A DNA stretch of 50,480 bases, from IMG/VR virus record IMGVR_UViG_3300029286_003728, positions 1 to 50,480 of that record. The stretch is one strand, 5' to 3'. Of the stretch, positions 42,444-50,480 are shown in pieces; within the stretch, counting starts at the first letter, position 1, and each line of letters begins with the position of its first letter. This DNA comes from a virus. Made by a program: the position numbers and the translations under genes. A model generated the notes under the pieces. The model had not been told where the DNA came from, searched no databases, and was given only the letters and a program-made list of their open reading frames with translations.

Positions 42444-42905
42444 TTACGCTGTCAAAACCTTGTCCGAGAGGTTCGCGTCGTTTTCTGCGATCTGCTTGAC
42501 CAGCAGATAGGGCCGGACATGGCCGGTCTTGCCCACCCCGACCGACGCGACCTTGAGTTCGCAAACCACCTCCTCGCCGGGGTACAGGATCGTTCCCTCG
42601 GCAACCTTGTCGTACATCACCTTTCCAGCGGCGGTCGTGGACAGGATCAGGTGGCCGATATCCGCCGCGCCGCGATCGGTATCGGAGCCGGCGGTAGGCC
42701 GCTTGTCGAAATCGATCTCCGGGGTGGAATCAGCGCCGGCGCAGGTCTCGGTGACGATAGCGCCCGCCTCATGCACTGCGCACTTGAACGGGATGGGGAA
42801 CACGCCCACATCGGCGGCCGCCTGGTCCATGTCGATCCCCGTAACGTCGTCCAGGGCCACTTCCGGCGTGAAGGGCAGGGAAATCAAAAGATCACTTCCT
42901 AACAT
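42444..42905 (-). CDS. virion protein, duplicated family B copy 1
   Basis: 153 aa starting MLGSDLLISLPFTPEVALDD. Paralogue of the 155-aa product at 42934-43401: shared IPFKC.VHEAG, VTETCAG, DFDKRPTAGSD, RGAADI.HL, TTAAGKV.YDK, GTILYPG.EVV, RPYLLVKQIAE.DANL. Beta-rich. Similar short proteins after capsid genes are often head decoration or stabilisation proteins. No enzyme motif. Confidence 0.7.
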   Translation of the reverse strand: MLGSDLLISLPFTPEVALDDVTGIDMDQAAADVGVFPIPFKCAVHEAGAIVTETCAGADSTPEIDFDKRPTAGSDTDRGAADIGHLILSTTAAGKVMYDKVAEGTILYPGEEVVCELKVASVGVGKTGHVRPYLLVKQIAENDANLSDKVLTA

Positions 42906-42933
42906 GTTAAACCTCCTTTTTCAGTCTCCTCCG

Positions 42934-43401
42934 TTATGCCGTGAGGACTTTGGCTGTGAGATTCGCATCCGTCTCAGCGATCTGCTTGACCAGCAGATAA
43001 GGCCGGATGTGGCCCGCCGCGCCGGTAACGGGCTGGGTTGTCAACTGCACGACAACTTCCTGGCCGGGGTAAAGGATCGTCCCCGCGCCCGCCTTGTCAT
43101 AAAGCACTTTTCCCGCGGCGGTCGTGCCCATGAGCAGGTGCGCGATATCGGCGGCGCCGCGAGACGCATCGGAGCCGGCGGTAGGCCGCTTGTCGAAATC
43201 GACAACCCCCGGCGTTGTCCCGGCGCAGGTCTCGGTGACGAGAACGCCCGCCTCATGCACTTCGCACTTGAACGGAATTGCGAACACCGCCAGGTCAACT
43301 GCCGTTTGGTCCAGGTCGATGCCGGCGACAGAGTCGACGACTGTGACGGTAACAACTGCGGGCGTGTAGCGCAATGAAATCAAAAGATCACTTCCTAACA
43401 T
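42934..43401 (-). CDS. virion protein, duplicated family B copy 2
   Basis: 155 aa starting MLGSDLLISLRYTPAVVTVT. Clear paralogue of the 153-aa product downstream; the first ten residues are identical, and even the upstream spacer with its SD is alike. It follows the capsid gene after a hairpin, so it is likely a highly expressed decoration protein. Confidence 0.7.
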   Translation of the reverse strand: MLGSDLLISLRYTPAVVTVTVVDSVAGIDLDQTAVDLAVFAIPFKCEVHEAGVLVTETCAGTTPGVVDFDKRPTAGSDASRGAADIAHLLMGTTAAGKVLYDKAGAGTILYPGQEVVVQLTTQPVTGAAGHIRPYLLVKQIAETDANLTAKVLTA

Positions 43402-43435
43402 GTTAAACCTCCTTCATATCTGTTCGTTATGGAAT

Positions 43436-43459
43436 CCGGACGGGCTTTCACCCGCCCGG
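43436..43459 (-). other. hairpin after capsid gene
   Basis: CCGGGCGGG and CCCGTCCGG (minus strand) form a nine-pair stem including one GU, with a six-base loop, 21 bases after the capsid stop. No T-run. It may protect the capsid message 3' end or partly reduce transcription into the family B genes. Confidence 0.5.
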
Positions 43460-43480
43460 CGTTATCCGCATTTCAGCCGG

Positions 43481-44446
43481 TTATGCAGACCCGACCTTGA
43501 TGATCCGGCACTCGCGGTCCGTCGCACTCTGGAACAGAACGTCGAAAGCCACTTTCCCGTACCAGGCCACCGCCTTCCGCCTTCCGAAGTCGCCCTGGAA
43601 GTTCGGTTGCGCGCGCAGTTCCGGATACTCGATTTCGATCCGGCCAACGGCGTCTTCTCCAAAGACCACGCCTTCGCCCAGGACGCTTCCGGAGCCTACC
43701 CCGTTGGAAAGCGCGCTCTCGTGGTTGATCTCGACCAGGCGGATATTCTCCACCATGCCGATCTCACCCCGATAGAGCAGGTCGCCCTTCTGGAGGTACA
43801 TGTGGAACGCCTGGATGACCCGGTCGTTCTTCAGCCCGCGCAGCGCCTTTGTGGCGAAGAGGCCGATGTAGTGATCCCCGTCGTATGCCGGGGTGTGGAT
43901 GTCATTGGCCAGGTAGTCGCGGATCACGCCGAGGTGGTCCTTGGTCAGGTTGCAGAGCGCCGTCGTCGAATTGGGCGGCACTACATCCATCGTCCCGCCG
44001 GTCAGGCTGGTAGGGATGAAGCAGATATAGGCGTGGCTGCCGGTGAAGGCATCGGCGGCGGCCTTGTCCATGCAGAGGTTCATCTGGTCTTTCAGAACCT
44101 TCTGCGCCCCTTCGTTCGGAGACAGCAGGGAGAGGTCTTCGGCAAGCGAGGTGTATTCCGCGCCTCGGCCCCATTCCTTGATGGTGATGGAATAACTGCC
44201 CATCGTGAGTTGATCGATCGGAATGCGGATGTCTTCGGTCAGTTCCGCCGTGGTCGGTTCCGCGACCGGCTTGTAGTACGGCAGGGTGATCGTATCGCCC
44301 ATACGCTTGCCGAATTTTGTGATCTTCTTCGTGAACGGCACGATCTTGAACTTCAATGCGGCCAGCTTCAAAAGCTCGCCGGAAAGTGCATGGCTCTTGT
44401 AAACGCCGCTTTCGGCGTCCAGTGCCCAGGTAAAGGTCTTGCCCAT
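43481..44446 (-). CDS. major capsid protein (N4 gp56-like)
   Basis: 321 aa. MGDTITLPYYKP, ITIKEWGRGAEYTSLAEDLS, NEGAQKVLKDQMNLCMDKAAA and DGDHYIGLFATKALRGLKND follow the pattern of the N4-gp56 family of HK97-fold capsid proteins ('Ie.yGrgvs.t...e...', 'l......la...D...'). It is preceded by a Glu/Lys-rich scaffold-like gene and the portal, the standard head order. It forms the icosahedral shell. GGAGG-type SD before the ATG. Confidence 0.8.
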   Translation of the reverse strand: MGKTFTWALDAESGVYKSHALSGELLKLAALKFKIVPFTKKITKFGKRMGDTITLPYYKPVAEPTTAELTEDIRIPIDQLTMGSYSITIKEWGRGAEYTSLAEDLSLLSPNEGAQKVLKDQMNLCMDKAAADAFTGSHAYICFIPTSLTGGTMDVVPPNSTTALCNLTKDHLGVIRDYLANDIHTPAYDGDHYIGLFATKALRGLKNDRVIQAFHMYLQKGDLLYRGEIGMVENIRLVEINHESALSNGVGSGSVLGEGVVFGEDAVGRIEIEYPELRAQPNFQGDFGRRKAVAWYGKVAFDVLFQSATDRECRIIKVGSA

Positions 44447-44458
44447 GTTACATTCCTC

Positions 44459-45475
44459 CTATAGTCGTCTTCGATCCTGGGCGAATTCGATGGCGTCGGA
44501 GAGGCTGACGGGCTTGTCTTCCTGCACAGTCGCGGGTTTGCCGGCGGGTGTTCCACCGCCGGGAGTCCCGCGGCCCAGGGGCAGGTCGGCGGCTTGTTTT
44601 TTGCGAACCGTTTCCGCAACCCTGGCCTCTTCTTCGGTCTTCAACTTCGTCCGGATACTGTCGTGGTATTGTTTTGTCTGTGACACGGCCCACTGTATCT
44701 GTGTATCGAGCGTGGTGGGCCTCCCTTTTTCGTCTGTGATCGGGGCGTGGCCGGCATACTGCCAGAAGAGAGGATCGTTTGCGTCAAAACCCTCGTCGAC
44801 GATCTTCTCCTGGACATACTTCCTGCCTTTCCCTATCTCGACATTGTCATCGCCTTCCCCTGCCGATGTTTCCTTTGTGGTGATAACTGGCGGGGTGCTG
44901 CGTCCGTGGGTCTGGTAGTGTTCGTAGATGTCGATGTCGGCCTGGCTGAGGCAGGTTGCGGCCTTTTTCCGGTACTCTTTATCCTCCGGATCGAGAGCGT
45001 CGATTTCTTCGAGGGCCTGCGCACGTCGCGTTGCGGCAAAATCAACGATTGTTGCCCGCAAAGTCTCCGCTTCGGCCTTGATCCGGTCGGCATTTTTGAC
45101 CCGGTTAAGTTCATCTTCGACGGCCTTCGCCCGTTGTTCGGCCTTGGTCGTCCGGCCCTGGAGTTCCCGGTAGCCTTTTTCAGCCTCGGAGTGGTCTTTG
45201 AACCGGAACGCGGGCTCGGAAGGCGTGTCCTCCTTTTTGGTTCGAGCCGCAATCTCTTCCGGTGTCTCTTCCTCTGTTGCCGTTTTCTCGCCTGCCGGCT
45301 TCTCCTTCCCTTCCTCTTTTTCTTCGTCTGTTTTCTCGTCAGGACCCGGTGTTCCAGTGATGAGCGGTGCGGCAGCGCCTTCGGAGTCGCCCCCGTCGAA
45401 CGTTTGCTGCCCTTCCCTCATGGCCTGGTCGAGGTCGGATGTGATCTGCGTTTCCTCGTCGATTTTCTTCGTCAT
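44459..45475 (-). CDS. scaffold-like protein
   Basis: 338 aa. Very charged, low-complexity N-terminal part (KTDEEKEEGKEKPAGEK), a long coiled coil (HSEAEKGYRELQGRTTKAEQ), a middle helical part and a Gly/Pro-rich stretch (GRGTPGGGTPAGKPA) near the end. Composition, size and position directly before the capsid gene are those of a phage scaffold that guides shell assembly and is then removed. No protease motif seen. Confidence 0.75.
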   Translation of the reverse strand: MTKKIDEETQITSDLDQAMREGQQTFDGGDSEGAAAPLITGTPGPDEKTDEEKEEGKEKPAGEKTATEEETPEEIAARTKKEDTPSEPAFRFKDHSEAEKGYRELQGRTTKAEQRAKAVEDELNRVKNADRIKAEAETLRATIVDFAATRRAQALEEIDALDPEDKEYRKKAATCLSQADIDIYEHYQTHGRSTPPVITTKETSAGEGDDNVEIGKGRKYVQEKIVDEGFDANDPLFWQYAGHAPITDEKGRPTTLDTQIQWAVSQTKQYHDSIRTKLKTEEEARVAETVRKKQAADLPLGRGTPGGGTPAGKPATVQEDKPVSLSDAIEFAQDRRRL

Positions 45476-45541
45476 AACCTATTCTCCTGTTCGGCGTGTT
45501 CCCGGTTCCCGGGGGCCGTTTATCGCTTCGAACCTTGCGCC

Positions 45542-45584
45542 AAAAAAAGAGGATGCAGTCGGGGTCGGCAGCCGACTTGCACCC
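45542..45584 (-). terminator. intrinsic terminator
   Basis: On the minus strand GGGTGCA-A-GTCGG pairs with CCGAC-TGCATCC (one bulged A), followed by TC and seven T (45548-45542). It separates terminase-portal transcription from the scaffold-capsid genes, which probably have their own promoter in the 66 bases before 45475; I could not identify that promoter with confidence. Confidence 0.7.
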
Positions 45585-45639
45585 TCAATTCTTTGGCTAT
45601 CACTCGCCGGATCAGGGCGGGATAACCAGTCTGTTATTC

Positions 45640-45672
45640 ACCTGGATTCCCGCGAAAGCGGGAATGACAGGT
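45640..45672. repeat. REP-like hairpin
   Basis: ATTCCCGCGAAAGCGGGAAT (45646-45665), an eight-pair stem with GAAA loop, extended by ACCTG/CAGGT outside one mismatch. This CTGGATTCCCGC..GCGGGAATGAC type is a widespread dispersed repeat in proteobacterial chromosomes. In a compact phage genome it is a host-like element. It lies eight bases after the stop of the 107-aa gene. Confidence 0.7.
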
Positions 45673-45680
45673 TTAATCCC

Positions 45681-46004
45681 TCACTCCTTCTTGATGAAAC
45701 GTTCAAAAAGCTGTTTCGTCGCCGCACGGGCGAGCCCTTCCTTGATGCCCATCTCCTGGAGGATCTTCATATAGGCCGCAGCCTCGGGATCATCCTTGAT
45801 CAGCGCATCAATCCGGGCCGTCAGTTTACCCTCGACAAGCGTAATGATTTTCGCGCCGGCTTCGGTCTTCGTCACATCGAACCAGTCTGCCTGCTCCTTG
45901 AGCATGGCTTCCTGCTGTTTTTCGTTTGCGCTCTCGCGCTCGGCTGTGACCTGTTCCAACGGTCGGCCGGTGACCGGATCAACTTTAACGCCGGAATTAA
46001 GCAT
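45681..46004 (-). CDS. hypothetical head-region protein
   Basis: 107 aa starting MLNSGVKVDPVTGRPLEQ. Helical and charged (ERESANEKQQEAMLKEQAD), ending KQLFERFIKKE. GGAGGGGGAG before the ATG, which overlaps the end of the portal gene by eight bases. Perhaps a head assembly helper. Not recognised. Confidence 0.65.
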   Translation of the reverse strand: MLNSGVKVDPVTGRPLEQVTAERESANEKQQEAMLKEQADWFDVTKTEAGAKIITLVEGKLTARIDALIKDDPEAAAYMKILQEMGIKEGLARAATKQLFERFIKKE

Positions 46005-47940
46005 TTATTTCTCCCCCTCCTGGCGCGCCGGGTGTCGTCGCAGATCCCACAGGCGTCCCGCCCATCTGGTCCATCTTCTGCATCAGGTCCGCCGCTTGTG
46101 ACGCCTCGGCGATATCCTGCTGATTTGCGACGGTCTTCGCCTGGGCGGCCAACTGCTCGTACTGCTGCGCCTTGATCTGTTTGGCCTCGTTTTCGTCCAC
46201 GATAATGTTCTCGTCGCGCAGGTTCGTCCGGGTCTCGATGGCCTTCAGGATTTCGTATGGCTTCAGATAAGGCGCAAAGATGGTATTTCCCTGACCCAAC
46301 AGCGGCAGGATCAGCGTCCGGAGATTCGTCAGCGCCTCGTTCTCGCGCATGAGCGCCTGCATCCCCGAAACATGGAAAGCCCCGTCAATCGGTGGGACTC
46401 CTCTTACGCCATTCGGCGTAGTTGCATCCGGCACGATCCCGAACTCCGCAAGTTCCTTTTCCGTGAAAATCCGTTGATAGTCCGCATATCCGGCATGGTG
46501 ATAGATCATCTCCGCACCTGCACAGATCGCGGCAATGGCGCCCGCCTCGATGTTCTCGCCCATCAGTGAATAGACGCCGAGGGCCTGGTCAAGGTTCTGC
46601 GCCGATTCCCGGTAGGTCATATCCTTCCGGAAGCCCGGCAGCCCCTGGACGCTGTCGGTGACAAGCGATCCGCGCTGAAAGTTCTGGTCGTGGTACTGAA
46701 GATTCGCCAGTATCTCGTTTGTAACGAACCGGCGCTGAACTGACCGGACCGCCTGCTGGCCGTGCGCGGTGTCGCGGGTAAGGTATTCCTTGCCGGGATA
46801 GGTCTTGACATCCGCGGGGTTGTCCAGCGCATCTATATTGATCTCGTGCATGGGGTTGACGATCCACAAGAGATAATCCTGATGCAGGCACATGATATTG
46901 CACATCGCCTCCCACACTGTCAGAATCCCCTCCAGGAGGCCGCGGCCGCCGAAGCAGAGCAGATCCGGCATGGGAGAGAAAGCGCACCCCGGCCAGCGTA
47001 GTGTCTCGTAACTGTTTTTCTCGGGCAGGCGAATCACCCTGCCGCCGGCGACGGTGTAGCGCGCATTGGGCAGCAGCAGATCTCCCTTCGGCCCCAGGAT
47101 CGTGCCCCAGAACTCGGAGACCTGCACCATCTTGCGAAACTCGGATCGTTGCCAGACCTGCTTTTTGCGTTCCGCAATCGCTTCCTTCGTCAACAAGGAA
47201 TCGTCGCTGGTGGTTTGCGTCTCTTCAATGCTGCGATCCACGTTGCGGTACTGCCCGTTTTTTTCGCCTTCCTTGAGGATGTACCAGTCCAGGTATTCCT
47301 GATGAATCCAGTAGATGCCGGACTGGTTGTCGCGGCTCATCGAATCCGGATCGCGGTGGATCTTCCACGGCTCGACCAGGCAATACTCAAGACCACGGCC
47401 GGGAACAAAGCGCGGGATCATCTCCATTGATATGCCGATCGCGAGCGACATTGTCACTGCGTCGGTGAACCGGATCTGAAAATTCGCTGCCTGTTCGTTG
47501 AGCTGATCGTCCATCACCTTCTGCCAGAACCGCCCGGCGGGTTCGTTTTTTGGATTGCGAACGGTAAGAAACTTCGGCGTGAATGCTTTTTTAACCGCAG
47601 CCGCTCCGTACTGGACTGTGGCGAACGGCTTGGGGATGACGATCTGCGACTGCCAGGGCTCCTTCTTGCTGTAAGAGACGGGCCGGTTTTCCTTATAGAC
47701 GTCGTAGCAGGCCAGTTGCGTCTTGCGGATTTCCTCCATGGACGTTGTTGATTGCTTCACGCAGTCCTGAAGGTAACTGACGAAGTGTTGTTCCTGTTCG
47801 CCCGCGTAGGCCTGCGCGGCTTCTTCGCGTTCGGCAAGCTCCTTCTCATCCATCGTCTGCGGCGCAACCTGGTCCTGTGACCGTTCGATCTCCCGCGCGC
47901 GTTTCAACAATTCTTCGGTTCTCGGGTCTGTGAGTTCCAT
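45997..47940 (-). CDS. portal protein
   Basis: 647 aa. Length, place after the large terminase, and blocks such as KKEPWQSQIVIPKPFATVQ, RFWQKVMDDQLNEQAANFQI, LVEPWKIHRDPDS and SLVTDSVQGLPGFRKDM fit podovirus portal (head-tail connector) proteins. A Gln/Ala-rich helical end (KQIKAQQYEQLAAQAKTVAN) resembles the barrel and crown region. It forms the dodecameric DNA entry channel. AAGGAGAG is eight bases before the ATG. Confidence 0.85.
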   Translation of the reverse strand: MELTDPRTEELLKRAREIERSQDQVAPQTMDEKELAEREEAAQAYAGEQEQHFVSYLQDCVKQSTTSMEEIRKTQLACYDVYKENRPVSYSKKEPWQSQIVIPKPFATVQYGAAAVKKAFTPKFLTVRNPKNEPAGRFWQKVMDDQLNEQAANFQIRFTDAVTMSLAIGISMEMIPRFVPGRGLEYCLVEPWKIHRDPDSMSRDNQSGIYWIHQEYLDWYILKEGEKNGQYRNVDRSIEETQTTSDDSLLTKEAIAERKKQVWQRSEFRKMVQVSEFWGTILGPKGDLLLPNARYTVAGGRVIRLPEKNSYETLRWPGCAFSPMPDLLCFGGRGLLEGILTVWEAMCNIMCLHQDYLLWIVNPMHEINIDALDNPADVKTYPGKEYLTRDTAHGQQAVRSVQRRFVTNEILANLQYHDQNFQRGSLVTDSVQGLPGFRKDMTYRESAQNLDQALGVYSLMGENIEAGAIAAICAGAEMIYHHAGYADYQRIFTEKELAEFGIVPDATTPNGVRGVPPIDGAFHVSGMQALMRENEALTNLRTLILPLLGQGNTIFAPYLKPYEILKAIETRTNLRDENIIVDENEAKQIKAQQYEQLAAQAKTVANQQDIAEASQAADLMQKMDQMGGTPVGSATTPGAPGGGEINA

Positions 47941-47955
47941 AAGTTGGCTCTCCTT

Positions 47956-48225
47956 TTACAATCCCGCGCCCGGCGCGTTGGGAAAAACCCTGTCAAAGTT
48001 CCGCCTGTACGTTCGGGATACGCCGCCGATCTTCCAGTCTCCGTGGTTCGCCCGGCAACCAGGATGGCATCTGTGCGGGTTCGGCGCTCCGTTCCAGCCC
48101 TCGGCAGGGTGGGTCTCCGCGCCACAATCAGTACACTTGAACATCTCCCCGGATTCCCCCGGCGCGTCATAGGGCCCACCTTCTTTCAGTTCAAAATACC
48201 GGTCTTTCTTTCCCTTAACTGCCAT
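47956..48225 (-). CDS. small zinc-binding protein
   Basis: 89 aa. CTDCGAETH and HRCHPGC provide four cysteines and histidines that could bind zinc, set between a basic start (MAVKGKKDRYFELKEGG) and a basic end (SRTYRRNFDRVF). Not recognised. It overlaps the 57-aa gene by 11 bp and lies 15 bases before the portal gene. Confidence 0.65.
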   Translation of the reverse strand: MAVKGKKDRYFELKEGGPYDAPGESGEMFKCTDCGAETHPAEGWNGAPNPHRCHPGCRANHGDWKIGGVSRTYRRNFDRVFPNAPGAGL

Positions 48226-48388
48226 TTCTTTGTTTTACCTCCAGAATCTCCTGGGTAATCATATCCAATGCCTCTTCCACCGATTCCAACATCAATCCCT
48301 TGCTCACAACAATCTTTCCGCTGATCTGGTTGCGGGCCTCGTGAAGACACTGCCGAAGTTGATAGAGATCGTCCAAGTCCATCATCAT
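48215..48388 (-). CDS. 57-aa helical protein
   Basis: MMMDLDDLYQLRQCLHEARN, then a second helix (LESVEEALDMITQEILEV). The first of three successive ATG codons overlaps the terminase stop as TGATG. GGAGG near its end serves the next gene. Possibly a small head factor; not recognised. Confidence 0.6.
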   Translation of the reverse strand: MMMDLDDLYQLRQCLHEARNQISGKIVVSKGLMLESVEEALDMITQEILEVKQRNGS

Positions 48389-49833
48389 CACCGTCCCGGC
48401 GTTCCTGGAATGCTTGCTTGTCCGGATCTGCCGCCTGAGGCGTAACTTAAAATACGGTTCATTTCCGCCTGGGGCGCCTTGCGTTTCCGGTGACGCATCA
48501 CGTCGTAAGGCATCAGAACAGAAATCAGATATAGAAACATGTCTCCCGGATGGGAATGTTCGTTCTTTACCGGCGTCGTGCCCATGATATTCCCGGAATT
48601 GTCCACCTTGTAATGCCAGCCGCCCTTGAGCGCCCGGTGGAGGGTCTTCGCCGATGCGGAAAGGATGATCGCGGCCCGGCCGTCGCCGATGAGTCGCTTC
48701 AAATGAAAATTCGTGGGATCGATCCGGTTCGGCCAGCGGGTAGGGCCTGGTTCAAACCGGGTCTTGAGCATGGCCTGGATCGCCTTGGCTGCGGAGCGCT
48801 TCCGGCTGCTCTGGTCTGCCGTCGCCATGGACGGATCGCCAATGTCCCGCCAGTCGTTGAGTATTTTACCCTTGTATTTGGGCGAGGCAAGTAGCGGAAA
48901 AAGCTGTTCCTCAATCAGTTCTTCAACGCCGACCCCTTCGTCATAAAGCACGTCATGAATGACCAGCTGGCCGAAAGGGTTGTATTGGGCTACCCCGCAA
49001 CATGGATGGCCGAAGCCGTCCCAGGCACGAATGCCCTGGAGTTCAGGGTAAACGGGGAGGATCTTCTGCGACAGGTGAATGGCCGGGTTGTAGGGAGGCG
49101 TCACCTTCTTGCCTTCCATTACCGTCGCCACCTCGCCCTCGACGTATCGCAACCACTTTCCTTTGTCGTCCTTGAACGCGGCCTGGTTCATGGCCCGCTG
49201 TATGGCGGTCAGGTGCTTGTTCTCACCCTTTGGAATAAAAAAAGTGTCCTTATGGATAATCGTTCCGTCTTCCGCGACCATATATTCATGCGGATCATCG
49301 ATCAGTTCGCTTGTCCAGTGGGTGTCGTCGCCGGGGTTATGGATCACCTGCAGACGGGGTGATGATCCCTTCTGCCTGCCTGCCCGGGCTATTGCCATCA
49401 GAAAGACCTCTTTCGGAAGTCCCGCGTTTGCACGTTCATGAATGGGCGCGGGTTCTTCCAGTGTGATGCAACCGTATAAAGGTCCTTGCAGTTTGGAGAT
49501 TGACGCCGGATCGTCTATGCCGAACATGTCCACATCGACGGGCGGGTTGGTCCGAATGTGCAGTTTTTTGTAATTGTCCTTGAAGACGGCCCAGTCGCCC
49601 AGGACCTCGTTCACGCTCTGGACGGTGGATGTTTTTATATTTTCCAATGTATCCCGTATCCATGCCGCCTGAAGCCGGATGCCGCAGCGGGCAGCATGGT
49701 GGATCATTCCGACGATCCCCGTAAAAGTTTTCCCCTCACCCATAGGGCCGACAAGCTGCACGATATTGGCGCGGCTGTGAACAAAGCGCGATTGCGTGGG
49801 AGTGAGGTCAAAAACGAGGTCTTCCCTGGGCAT
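48388..49833 (-). CDS. terL: terminase large subunit
   Basis: 481 aa. ATPase: VGPMGEGKT (Walker A, residues 28-36), arginine-rich adenine region before it, LYGCITLEEPAP (Walker B with catalytic Glu, about 119-130). C-terminal RNase H-like nuclease: acidic residues in RAWDGFGHP, IGDPSM and HPGDMFLYL. It packages DNA into proheads. The start overlaps the terS stop (TGATG), so the two are coupled. Confidence 0.92.
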   Translation of the reverse strand: MPREDLVFDLTPTQSRFVHSRANIVQLVGPMGEGKTFTGIVGMIHHAARCGIRLQAAWIRDTLENIKTSTVQSVNEVLGDWAVFKDNYKKLHIRTNPPVDVDMFGIDDPASISKLQGPLYGCITLEEPAPIHERANAGLPKEVFLMAIARAGRQKGSSPRLQVIHNPGDDTHWTSELIDDPHEYMVAEDGTIIHKDTFFIPKGENKHLTAIQRAMNQAAFKDDKGKWLRYVEGEVATVMEGKKVTPPYNPAIHLSQKILPVYPELQGIRAWDGFGHPCCGVAQYNPFGQLVIHDVLYDEGVGVEELIEEQLFPLLASPKYKGKILNDWRDIGDPSMATADQSSRKRSAAKAIQAMLKTRFEPGPTRWPNRIDPTNFHLKRLIGDGRAAIILSASAKTLHRALKGGWHYKVDNSGNIMGTTPVKNEHSHPGDMFLYLISVLMPYDVMRHRKRKAPQAEMNRILSYASGGRSGQASIPGTPGR

Positions 49834-50480
49834 CAGTCACCGCCTCCTTTTATTACCAGGAACCGGCCTGAGGCGTCGTCCTTCTGCAGCCGGTCGTCGC
49901 TTCCGAGGATAAAGACATTGCCTTCTTTGGAGCTGTCGATGATCCCGGCGTAACGGAGCTTCATTTCGATGATCCCGGTGGCCCGTTGCATAGCCAGAAG
50001 ACGCGCCCGCTGAATCGCGAAGTCGTCGGAAACGAATCCAATGCACTGGGTCATGATGGCTTTAACGGCGAGATGTCGGGCATTGTCAAGGGATTCAGGA
50101 TCGTTATGTTCGACCGGGTTCGCGCTGAGTATAATTCCCACCCATTCATCCAGACGCGCAGCGATATTCCGCCCAGCCAGGCGGTGGGCAAAGGCGTCGT
50201 TATCCTCATGCGCCCAGGTAAGGCACTGCGCCTCCATCTCCTCAAGCGCCGTCAGATCGCCAGGCACATGTGCCTGGACGTGGTCGGAGAGAATCTTCTG
50301 CGTCTCTTCGCGGCGCTCTTCGCGGGTTCGTTTCAGGTAACGGGAAATGGTAGGTTGGGAAACATTGAATCCCTCGTTCTTGAGGGCGGTGGAAATGGCT
50401 TCGGATGACCCGGTCCCCTGGGCGATTAGATCCTCTATCCGTTTGACCAGTCCCAGTTTTTCGATCTTTCCAGCGGCCAT
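49833..50480 (-). CDS. terS: terminase small subunit
   Basis: 215 aa. N-terminal HTH: LVKRIEDLIAQGTGSSEAIS, then LKNEGFNVSQPTISRYLKR. Then a charged oligomerisation helix and a C-terminal segment (NVFILGSDDRLQKDD). It recognises phage DNA and hands it to TerL. The ATG is the last three bases of the window. If the genome is circular, a GGAGG about 14 bases upstream lies in the end of the gene at position 1. Confidence 0.85.
   Translation of the reverse strand: MAAGKIEKLGLVKRIEDLIAQGTGSSEAISTALKNEGFNVSQPTISRYLKRTREERREETQKILSDHVQAHVPGDLTALEEMEAQCLTWAHEDNDAFAHRLAGRNIAARLDEWVGIILSANPVEHNDPESLDNARHLAVKAIMTQCIGFVSDDFAIQRARLLAMQRATGIIEMKLRYAGIIDSSKEGNVFILGSDDRLQKDDASGRFLVIKGGGD

Noticed and set aside
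43400-44464. 354-aa plus-strand ORF
   Set aside because: Entirely opposite the capsid gene, whose product is clearly recognisable.
44747-45625. 292-aa plus-strand ORF, Phe/Leu-rich
   Set aside because: Antisense of the Glu/Lys-rich scaffold gene; the reverse of Lys/Glu codons gives Phe/Leu.

Overview
The window looks like one complete genome of a temperate, podovirus-like tailed phage, about 50.5 kb. No host gene is visible. The first three bases are the stop codon of one phage gene and the last three are the start codon of the small terminase gene, both on the minus strand. This fits a circular contig cut at terS and written as its reverse complement. Strong Shine-Dalgarno sites, a GC-rich coding style and a hairpin repeat of a type common in Proteobacteria suggest a Gram-negative, possibly Desulfobacterota-like, host; that is a weak inference.

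Layout. (1) About 1-7.8 kb, minus strand: early genes. These are a Gp37/Gp68 (DUF5131) protein, an ASCH-like protein, a primase/SF3-helicase fusion, a DGR-diversified C-lectin protein, a MerR/Xis-like protein and several tiny membrane peptides. (2) 7.8-8.6 kb: immunity region with an operator dyad, a near-consensus leftward promoter, and small HTH-like genes facing a plus-strand repressor. (3) 8.6-11.2 kb, the only plus-strand block: repressor, secreted SNase-type nuclease, two small membrane proteins and a tyrosine integrase. It is followed by a sequence matching the 3' end of a tRNA gene, the probable attP. (4) 11.3-13.3 kb, minus: lysis genes (holin, T4-type lysozyme and accessory proteins). 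(5) 13.4-16.5 kb, minus: diversity-generating retroelement (DGR) with a small accessory candidate, reverse transcriptase, template repeat and a 499-aa target. A second variable repeat lies 10 kb away at 4.75-4.86 kb. (6) 16.5-18 kb: small fibre or virion genes. (7) 18.2-32.1 kb: one 4626-codon gene for a giant polyvalent protein (methylase, Strawberry-notch-like helicase, RadC/JAB, metallopeptidase-like and structural regions). (8) 32.1-40.3 kb: internal virion proteins, one ending in a Hint domain, and two tail proteins. (9) 40.3-50.5 kb: head genes including two tandemly duplicated pairs, the major capsid protein, scaffold-like protein, portal and terminase.

How it works together (inference). 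Integrase and attP set up lysogeny and the repressor controls leftward early transcription. The early operon makes the primase-helicase. Late genes build a short-tailed virion that probably injects the giant protein and other internal proteins. The DGR changes two lectin-fold proteins from a single template.

Most unusual: a single type I-C-like CRISPR repeat, with no array and no cas genes, sits in the 5' leader of the giant anti-defence-type gene. Also notable are the remote second DGR target in the early region, two perfect interlocking inverted repeats at 40.80-40.87 kb, and the Hint domain on an internal virion protein.
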